Positions 56,383 to 64,000 of a stretch of 64,000 nt of DNA are shown in pieces (position 1 is the stretch's first letter; each line of letters opens with the position of its first letter). Below the pieces are notes generated by a model that saw only the letters and a list, made by a program, of their open reading frames with translations, had not been told where the DNA came from and did not search any database. Source of the DNA: Pratylenchus scribneri (lineage: Eukaryota > Nematoda > Chromadorea > Rhabditida > Pratylenchidae); NCBI GenBank assembly GCA_030063045.1, contig JAQSEB010000047.1, forward strand, positions 62,001-126,000, given 5' to 3'. Position numbers and translations under genes: made by a program.

Positions 56383-59300
56383 CTGTAAATTTATTATTTT
56401 AGAATAATTTATTCGGGTTTATTGGGACATTTTTCACGATTATTCATTCATTTATTTTAATAGGAAATGTGCGCAAATAGGGTGGATTTTTCGCGCATAA
56501 TCCGCCAAAAAATGTCGAGGCTAATTAAATTTTCTTTGTTATTTATTGATCGCATTTTGAGGAGAACTAATCCGCTACTTTTCCCTCAATTCGTGTTCCC
56601 ACGTAAAGTAGATATTATCCCCTCATTAAATTGTTGGAATTGGAAGGAAGGGGGAGTGGTAAATGGTTTTGTATTTTATCAAAAAAACGATATAATAAAA
56701 TGGAGTAAACAACAAATAAACAGCAAATTGGCGAATAAACATATAAAAAAATGGACGATGAATTCTTTTGTCGCAATTTTTGGTGGGGGTGAAAAGCATC
56801 ATCGACCGGCAAACCAAGTGGAAAATAGGAGAGGGAAGATTGGTGGATAAAAATGGGAGAATATATGGCCAAAAAAAATGGCATACTCAAGCGCATCTCA
56901 AAAGTTGGCCAAAAATAGGCATTTTTATTGACTAAATGATGAGAGAATTTTTTGGGCAGTTAAAAATTGACAAAAAGTCAAACCCAACAAAATGTCCATG
57001 TTGAGGCCAAAAAATAATGGCACTTTGGCAGCAGTGAACGCGGGAGGAAAAGGGGAAAAAGATGGGCGAGAAAAAAGAAAGAAAGCAGCCAGTCTCGGCC
57101 ACATTCCCTAAATTGAATAAGCGAAAGCCGAAAATTGGAGAGAAGAAAAGGATTGAGGGAGGATAAGCATTGCGGGAGGGGACAGTAAAAAATGGATTGC
57201 AATAGAAAAATTTGCAAGATTTAGTTTTGATGTGGAGGAGGCATTTTTACTTAAAAAACGCAAACAAAAATGGCACAGTGTTTCAAGGGGGAGGGGGAAA
57301 ACCATTCCATTACGCAGCCGGATCAATTACGCACTATGAAATAATGGAAAGAAGGAACGCGTGAAATTCGAGATGATAAAAGGGGGCTAGTGGAATTGGC
57401 GGTGAATGAGGATGAAGGGGGTCATGGGAATTTGGGCTGAATTGAATAGAAGAATGACTGCTCTCGAAATTATTGAAAATATTTGGGAATAATGCCAATT
57501 TTTTGGGCCTTTTTATGAATTAACAATGGAAGAAGGAAGATTGAGAAATAACAAAGAATTAGGAAATATTTTTAATTTTGAAAAATAAATTTCAAAATAA
57601 AGGGGGAGGAATGTTTGTGCGCAGCATTTTTTGTGCACTTTGATTATGCGAAATTGGAAAAAGAGGGGGATAATTCCCTTTCATTTCACCCTATTATCCG
57701 CGCCCGCCTACATCATTTTATTTGTTCGCGAGAGTGAATAGCAGCCAAATAAGGGGGAAAGGGCGAGAGCAGAGCTATACATCCCTTAAAAGGGGAATTG
57801 CCCATCCTTTTTTACTTAGTCTTCCGCTCCTTTCTTCTCTTCCTCCTCCACCTTCCATCATGCTCCATTCATCCCCCTTCTCATCACAAATGAGCAGTGA
57901 AGAATGGGGAAAAAGGGGGAAAGGAAGAGGGGAATGTGCTCGCTCTCGTCGGTGGTGGTTTCCATGAGCACGATGAACCTCTAAACAACCAACCAACCGA
58001 CCAGCTACTGCTGCCAGCCGGCCAATTGCTTTCTGCCTCATTTCTCCATTCCCATTCTCTCTTACCGCCTTCTTATCTTTGCCCATATAAATGGTGGCTG
58101 ATGCTTCGATTTAGGGAGAGGGGCCTTTGGTTTGTTTTGGGTGTCCCTTTTCCTCTTTTGCCTTAACAAACCAACTGCTGGCAGTCAGTATTTGGCTATA
58201 CTCAAAAAAAGAGTCCGTTCTTCTATGTCAAGAGTGAGGGAATTCGGCCGTCTTTATTCACTTTTCCTCCCGTCTTATATTTTACAATTGAAAAGGGCAA
58301 ATGGTGGGAATATATAGGGTGAAGGCGTTTTGCCAAGCTTTTGGATGCGGTTTGATGGAAAAGGGAAGGACTAAACCCTTCACATTTTTGATCGCAAATA
58401 GTCAAAAATTGTCACAAATAATCAGCATCATTCATCGGTGGTCGTTAATATGACCCTCCCCTTGCCTAATCTAAATAACCTGATTGCTGATTGTGGTATG
58501 GACTGATGAGGGGGGGGGGGGGGGGGATAATAATGACATGCGCACTAATTTGTTTTTGTCTGACAATCCCGTTAATTTATTTTTAATGGCGGCTTTAAAA
58601 AATGCGCGGAATGGATGAATGAATAATGGAGGGAGAAAGAAATTGGATATTAATAAAATTGTAGGTAGTTAAGGAATAGGGTAGGGGGAATAAATTCAAA
58701 TGAATAGAATGAAGAATGGATGAATAATGGTTGAATCATATGCGGAAAAACAATAAAAAGAATGAAAACGTAAATAAAAAAGAAGGGAAAAAATCGCAAC
58801 AAAAATCAAAGGGGAAGGGAAAATTCATCCGCATTTTTGAGACAGGAAAAAAACCCGAATAATAAAACATAATAGCGCATAAAATGGGGGAGAATTGCAT
58901 TCCATTCAAGTAGGAAGAAGAAAAGGGGAGCGGGAAGCGCCCTAATTAAATCGCGAAAAATGTGATTTTATTGCCGCCGCCACAGCCATCGCCCCGATCG
59001 TTTTTATGATTATATTAGTTATTAATGTTAGTTAGTCTAGCTGGTTGGATTGTTTGCTGCGGGGGAAGAAGATGAGGAGGGAAATGGGAGGAAAAGGCAA
59101 GTGGTTGGTTGATGAAAATGAACGATTTGTCGGCTGGCTAAAAGTTGGAAAAAAATGATGATGAGCGAGGAGAGCGAAGGAAGGAGGGGAAGGGGAAGCG
59201 TGCGGGCGAACAATGGCGGATGGGATAGAAGGGAGGAAGAGAGGATGATCGCAAATAAATAGGAGGGAGCGGCGGAAGACGGTTGGTGGATTGGAGCAGA

Positions 59301-59679
59301 GCGCAGTGAAGATGTAGGGTTTTAGGTTGGGCAATGGGGGAATGAACAAAACGGCTGGCGCAGGTGTCAGTAAAAAAAGGAAAGGGAAGACGAAGTGGAA
59401 GCGAAGAAGTAAAGCAATCGGGAGAATGAATGTTGCTGATGTTGGAAAGGGAAAATCAATGGTTGGAAAGGAACTGATGGATGTGGGTGATTTCCTAAGA
59501 GAGCAAAACTGACTCGATTTAAAGAGTTAAAACGGCGCAAGGAGGAGGAAAAAACTGCCGCCGCTAGAGCCGAGAGGAGGGAATAGCGAATATTTTGTTT
59601 TAAGGCAGTCAGTTCAGTCAGCCATTTTCCATCTCTTCCATCAATCAATTTTGAAGAGAAAAAACTAAAACCAACCAAC
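56383..59679. other. 3.3-kb non-coding stretch, probable first intron of the SCP gene
   Basis: AT-rich with GC-rich purine tracts, one more CTGCCAGCCGG copy at about 58008 and a G17 run at 58510-58526. ORFs are low complexity without splice or domain support. Similar in composition to the region upstream of the mab-3-like gene. Confidence 0.5.
58510..58526 (+). repeat. G17 homopolymer
   Basis: A run of seventeen G in the non-coding stretch upstream of the SCP gene. Confidence 0.9.
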
Positions 59680-59892
59680 CTTCTTCATTTTCTCGGCTGA
59701 TGCTCGATCGTCGTGATGGCTGCCTTCTTCGTCCCCGCTCCCGTCTTCTTCTTCCGCATTCCTCCAGTTGAACAGTCGGTGTAGGCATCCATCACCTCCT
59801 CCAGCAGCAGCAATGAAGCGGTGGTTTTGCTGCCCAGAAATTCCAAGTAGTGGTTCATCAATTTGGCACATCTTTTGATTGATTTGAATCAT
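59680..59892 (-). CDS. Candidate first coding exon of the SCP phosphatase gene
   Basis: Start at 59892, MIQINQKMCQIDEPLLGISG, then a Gly-rich and acidic stretch ending DDRASAEKMKK, exactly 71 codons before a GTTGGT donor in phase 0. The next known SCP exon (56382) also begins in phase 0, giving KMKK-INFSSES. Supported only by phase and position; the donor is weak, and the intron of about 3.3 kb would be the longest here. Confidence 0.35.
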
Positions 59893-60108
59893 AAAAATGG
59901 AAATATTAAATTAAAGTCGAAATTTAATGGAAAAAATATTTGAATAATTGTGTTCAAACTTAATAAAAATAAATTGGAAGACAAATTTTTCATCATTTTT
60001 AATCAACAAATTTTTTAACAAAAACAATATTCATTTGAAATTGAGAGGAATATTTCCAAATAAAGTCCGGTCTTTTTCCTCCATTTTCATTCATCTCATT
60101 CAATTAAC

Positions 60109-61271
60109 TCATTTCTGTCCGCTCTTCTTTGTGAAGGAATGCTTCGGCTCCGATTCGGATGTCTTGGATTGTGATGCCGAAGAACGACGACGAGCCTTCT
60201 CAGCTTGTTTTTCCTGAAAAAATAAAATTATTGAAATTGAATAAATTAATTTTAACCTTTGCATATTTTGCCAAAGTCTGGTGGTAAAGGGCAGCTTCCT
60301 CTCGGCGTTTCACGCGGCGCTTATTCTTGAGGGAAATTCGTCGACGCTTACGTTGCAAAGTGATTGGTGTGACCAAACGCTGGATCTTGGGCGTTTTGGT
60401 GCGAGGTTTCTTCCCTTAAATGGAAGAATTTAATAAATATTATGGTTACGATTTATGACTTTGATTTAGAAGCATTTTTAAGATTATTAAATAATTATTA
60501 TTTTATTAGTGATTTAAATATTTATAAATGGAAGACTGAATAAAACTATAGGATCATTCGTGATCATTACTATACTCTAAATAGATATTTTCTAATAATG
60601 TAAAGTTATAAAAGCTGTTGGGGATGTGGGATGTCTCAAAATTTTTTATATTTATTAGTTTTGAATATGAAAAATTTGGAAACCTTCTTTTGCCGGAATT
60701 GTGCGGCGAATAACATATTTGCGGACGTCATCCTCCTTGCTCAGATTGAATAAGCGACGAATCTTGGTGGCACGTTTTGGGCCAAGGCGGCGTGGCACGA
60801 CCTTGTCAGTCAGGCCTTCGATCTCACCTTCGCCTAATTTAGAATAGTTAAATGGTATAAATGTTATTCAAACCTTTCTTCACAATGATGCAAGCCAGGG
60901 CAGAAAGATTGGCATCAACGATGCAGCCGCGAACAGATTTGCGCTTCCTCTCACCACGTCGTCGTTGACGATAACACGAATGGCCTTTGGACAAAAGCAG
61001 TCGGACACGGCCATTGGTGATTACGCCCTGCTTCATTGGAAATCCTTGCTTGTCATTTCCTCCCGTAATGCGAAGCACATAGCCCTAAATTGTTCCGTAT
61101 AATATAAAATTTTAATCTTAATTTTTGTAAACCTTCCACTCATCGCCGAGAGTATCCGCATCCACTTCTTGGGCCATTCGCTTCTCATAGAAAATGCGGA
61201 ACTTCTTCTCATCTTCAAACTCAAAAGTTTTTTGGGCTCCGGTCGACGGATATGCAACGTTCAATTTCATT
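60109..61271 (-). CDS. RPS6: 40S ribosomal protein S6
   Basis: Small-subunit protein and S6-kinase target. Five exons. The start at 61271 gives [20 protein letters not shown]. Then [94 protein letters not shown], the basic helix [20 protein letters not shown], and the C-terminal [20 protein letters not shown] phosphorylation region, ending SGQK. About 245 residues, as usual. The intron at about 60420-60685 is about 270 bp, longer than the others; I found no convincing snoRNA boxes in it. Confidence 0.97.
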
Positions 61272-61757
61272 ATTTATTGATTAAATTTGCCTGAAATGAA
61301 AACTGATTGTAAAATTTATATCTCAAATTAATTTTTTATTATACTCATTATCATTAAACAAGTTAGCATTCTTATTCCAGAATTCGGTTTAACATTAGTT
61401 TTAGTTTGGGGTTTTTCTTTTTTAAACAATTCATTCATCAAAACCAAAACCAACCAAAAGCAATTTTCTTTTTTCTCCCTTCCTTGATTTTTTAACATTC
61501 TATTTCTATGCTATGATTGTCTGCTTAGAATTGTTTGTATGCTATTTAATTTTTAGGAATAAACAAAATTGCGGATTTTTAAATAGGAACTGAAATGTTT
61601 TTAAATATACAGAATCTAAGAATGCAAAGATCAAACCAAAAACGAAGGAGGTTTTATTTTTTTAAACCTTTAATTAAACTGATCAAACCATAATCATTTG
61701 ATGTAAATTAAATTTTTTAAAGCTGATAAAGTAATTGATAAATTGGAAAATCAATCT
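61272..61757. other. Divergent promoter region RPS6/VPS25
   Basis: AT-rich, 486 bp, between two divergent genes. No pyrimidine-tract or other clear core element could be assigned with confidence. Confidence 0.4.
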
Positions 61758-62419
61758 ATGAATTTTCAATGGCCGTGGCATTTTGAATTTCCACCTTTTT
61801 TCACGTAAAATTGTGATATTTTCAATGATTAATTAATTAAATTTTGCAGAATTCAACCAAATCTTTCTACTAAAGATAAACAATTAAAAGCTTGGGGCCG
61901 ATTAGTTCTTGATTATTGCCAATTCAATAAAATTTATATTGTCGATTTAGAGGAAATTGCTAAATCGGATTTGTTCAACAATCGACGTCTCAATCGTTTG
62001 TTCATTTTATTCATTCATTAAAATCCAATTAATTTAAGGTAGACTAGACGAATCAGGAATTCGCTCTGTGTTTGACTTTCTTGAACAGCAAAAACACGTG
62101 GAGTGGAAAGACAAAAGCAAAAACCGTTGCAATATTTATTGGAGACGTCCTGAAGAGTGGGGCCAACTAATTTACGAGTGGGCAAATTCAATTGGATTGC
62201 TTAATACGGTTGTGACACTTTACGAGCTTACCAAGGGTGAGGACGCTGCACAAGAATGTGGGTTTTTCAGGATTAAAAATCAAATTTCACTATTCAATTT
62301 TAGCTTTCTACGGATTGGACAGAGACGTTTTATTGAAAGGTCTTCAACATTTGGAAGATCAAGGCAAAGCAGTTTTAATTGATATTGACGGAGAGAAGGG
62401 CGGAGTCAAATTTTTGTGA
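61758..62419 (+). CDS. VPS25: VPS25, ESCRT-II subunit
   Basis: Two-winged-helix subunit of ESCRT-II, which sorts ubiquitinated cargo into multivesicular bodies. Exons 61758-61804, 61850-61995, 62039-62257 and 62304-62419 close in phase to 175 residues, the family's usual length. MNFQWPWHFEFPPFFTIQPN matches the diagnostic WPWQYSFPPFFTLQPN. Then KQLKAWGRLVLDYCQFNKIY, HVEWKDKSKNRCNIYWRRPE EWGQLIYEWANSIG, TVVTLYELTKGED, FYGLDRDVLLKGLQHLEDQG KA, and the C-terminal GGVKFL. Only 24 bp separate its stop from the TRMT61A start. Confidence 0.95.
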
Positions 62420-62443
62420 TTATCAATCAAATTCCTATTTAAT

Positions 62444-63631
62444 ATGGACGAAGAAACTAGTCAAGATAACAATGGTAAATTTTAAAAATTTAATTGGAAA
62501 TTATAAATTTTTAATTTTAGGTGCAACTTTTTTAAAGAACAATGATAAAATAGAGGAAAATGACACAGTTTGCGTTTATGTGGACTTAGCCAACCAATAT
62601 TCAATTGTTGTTAAAAGAGGTCAAACTTTACATATGAAATATGGAGCATTGCGTCATGAATTCCTCATTGGAAAAAGGTTTTAATTTTATTATATGACAT
62701 TTAATTATTCTCTAAATGAACAGTTATGGAGTGCCAATTAGTGCCACCGCCGGTTATATTTATGTGCTGAGGGCAAATCCAACATTGTGGACGCGGACAC
62801 TGCCAAAAAGGACACAAATTTTATACACACCGGACATTGGGACCATTCTCCTTTTGCTGGACATTAAACCTGGCTCAATTGTTTGTGAGACGGGAACAGG
62901 TACAACACTACCAAAAATTCAAAATTTAATATTAATTTTTAAGGCAGTGGTTCTTTGACTCATGCCATCGCCACATGTGTGGCCCCAACCGGTCATGTCT
63001 ATTCCTATGATGTTGATGCTTCGCGCGTTAATTCCGTTCAAAATGATATCAAAGTAAAGAATTAACGGGTCAAAATTCAATTATTTATCTGTTTAGGCCC
63101 ACGGACTCGCAAACAACGCAACCATAATTGAAAGAGATGTTTACGCAATGGGTTTTGATGCCGTAAATTGTGATGCAATTTTCCTCGATTTACCATGTCC
63201 GTGGCCATTAATTGAGAAATGTAAAATGGCATTTAGCGCAGAGAGCGGTGGTCGACTAGTCAACTTTTCTCCTTGCATAGGTAAAACAATGAATAATTTA
63301 CATTTTAAATTTTTGCTTATTTAGAACAAGTTCAACGCGTTGCCGAGGAGCTGGAACGCCATGGATTTATTGAGATTCAAACGGTCGAATTGGTTCCCCA
63401 AAAAATGAAGGTTACAACTTAAAGAATTCAATACTATTTTTTTAAATTCAGGCAGTCGAAGTTCCCACGGAAAAATATGAATCGGTGGATGATGCCAAAA
63501 AGATTGCAATGGGATTAGAATTGGAAACAACAAGCGAATTTGATGAACCCATTTTGGACTTAATCCCCTTCCCATCGATGCAACCCACCCATACCGGATA
63601 TCTTACATCGGCCACATTTTTACCCTCATAA
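62444..63631 (+). CDS. TRMT61A: TRMT61A, catalytic subunit of tRNA m1A58 methyltransferase
   Basis: With TRMT6 it makes m1A58 in the T-loop of tRNAs. The ATG at 62444 (MDEETSQDNN) is followed by a splice into GATFLKNNDKIEENDTVCVY. Conserved parts: MKYGALRHEFLIGKSYGVPI, GYIYVLRANPTLWTRTLPKR TQILYTPDIGTILLLLDIKP, then motif I VCETGTGSGSLTHAIA (SAM-binding GxGxGS), GHVYSYDVDASRVN (acidic end of beta 2), CDAIFLDLPCPWPLIEKC (motif IV DxPxPW), LVNFSPCIEQVQRVAEEL and the C-terminal PTHTGYLTSATFLPS. About 310 residues. Close coupling to VPS25 suggests co-transcription. Confidence 0.95.
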
Positions 63632-63772
63632 AAATTTATTTCATTGAATAAAATTTGCTATAATTTATTAATAAAATTATGTAATTTTGAGTATAAATGA
63701 TTAGATTTGGTGTACTGGATTATTCATTTTAATTTTTAAGTATAGGAAATTTTTTGAATTTATCAAGGTGGA

Positions 63773-64000
63773 TCATCCCTTCGTTTTGACTTTAACAGTT
63801 TCTCCGCTTTTGCCATCCACGGATGGTTGAACCCTGCCGGTGCCGATCGCATCATTTGTGGTCGAAACGCCTTGCACAAATTGGAGACCGGCTTTGCGTG
63901 CCACTAAATTTTAAATTAGCTTGAGTATATTTTAAAATGTTCTACTTCTTCCGGCAATTGCCCGTGGCCCTAGCTCATAAAGTTGAAAACCGGCCAAAGT
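63773..64000 (-). CDS. Unidentified partial gene, C-terminal two exons
   Basis: Exons 63946-64000 (running off the right edge) and 63773-63903 join in phase: TLAGFQLYELGPRAIAGRMA, RKAGLQFVQGVSTTNDAIGT, GRVQPSVDGKSGETVKVKTK G stop. Codon-like periodicity and a clean GT-AG intron support coding. I do not recognise the family. The tail (GETVKVKTKG) is basic and hydrophilic. The stop is 142 bp from the TRMT61A stop, so the two genes converge. Confidence 0.55.

Noticed and set aside
60420..60685. Possible snoRNA in the long RPS6 intron
   Set aside because: Ribosomal protein introns often host snoRNAs, but I could not find a paired C box and D box or an H/ACA fold.

Overview
The window is nuclear DNA from a small, compact eukaryotic genome and almost certainly from a nematode. 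Introns are mostly 43-60 bp with TTTTAG/TTTCAG acceptors. Genes lie 0.1-0.7 kb apart, often in same-strand runs, and several start codons sit just after an acceptor-like AG, as expected with spliced-leader trans-splicing. The best lineage marker is a mab-3-type gene with two DM domains. Short introns, moderate AT-richness and GGCCAA-rich spacers would suit a clade IV (tylenchid-like) worm, but that placement is a weak inference. All exon models were made by hand from frame, splice phase and remembered family motifs; no search was run.

Layout, left to right. 1-4.4 kb: RalGAP beta subunit (minus, 3' part outside the window) with a palindromic MITE in an intron. 4.65-6.75 kb: two unrecognised minus-strand genes. 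7.46-9.75 kb: a coiled-coil protein (plus). 10.1-11.4 kb: ASCC1 (plus). 11.5-12.7 kb: a doublecortin-domain protein (minus). 13.9-16.1 kb: an FRS2-like PTB adaptor (minus). 16.7-18.2 kb: a tyrosine phosphatase with a homogenised N-terminal repeat (plus). 18.8-20.1 kb: a short CPEB (plus). 20.36-22.02 kb: a 1.66-kb TIR transposon whose KRBA2-like transposase has lost its catalytic core. 22.1-25.7 kb: TTD14-like protein and KRI1 (plus). 25.9-27.0 kb: DNAJC9 (minus). 28.2-29.1 kb: GILT-like protein (plus). 29.5-30.5 kb: proteasome alpha-7 (minus). 31.1-37.6 kb: BCS1, UTP13/TBL3 and PNO1 (plus, operon-like). 38.2-41.6 kb: mab-3-like DM gene (minus). 41.6-54.3 kb: a gene-free region. 54.3-56.4 kb: SCP-type CTD phosphatase (minus; possible first exon at 59.7-59.9 kb). 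60.1-61.3 kb: RPS6 (minus). 61.8-63.6 kb: VPS25 and TRMT61A (plus, 24 bp apart). 63.8-64.0 kb: an unidentified partial gene (minus).

How the genes relate. Ribosome biogenesis and translation recur (KRI1, UTP13, PNO1, RPS6, TRMT61A). A second theme is germline and sexual development: mab-3-like DM factor, CPEB, FRS2-like adaptor and a phosphatase of a type often expressed in nematode sperm.

The most interesting part is the mab-3-like locus. Upstream of the gene, and once in its first intron, the GLI/TRA-1 core GACCACCC occurs ten times in about 9.3 kb. Seven copies lie within 1.5 kb (46893-48369). I saw none elsewhere in the window. In C. elegans the GLI-family protein TRA-1 directly represses mab-3, so this looks like a large upstream sex-switch enhancer. 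The same neighbourhood holds three arrays of one AT-rich satellite that bracket the gene, and four long G/C homopolymers.
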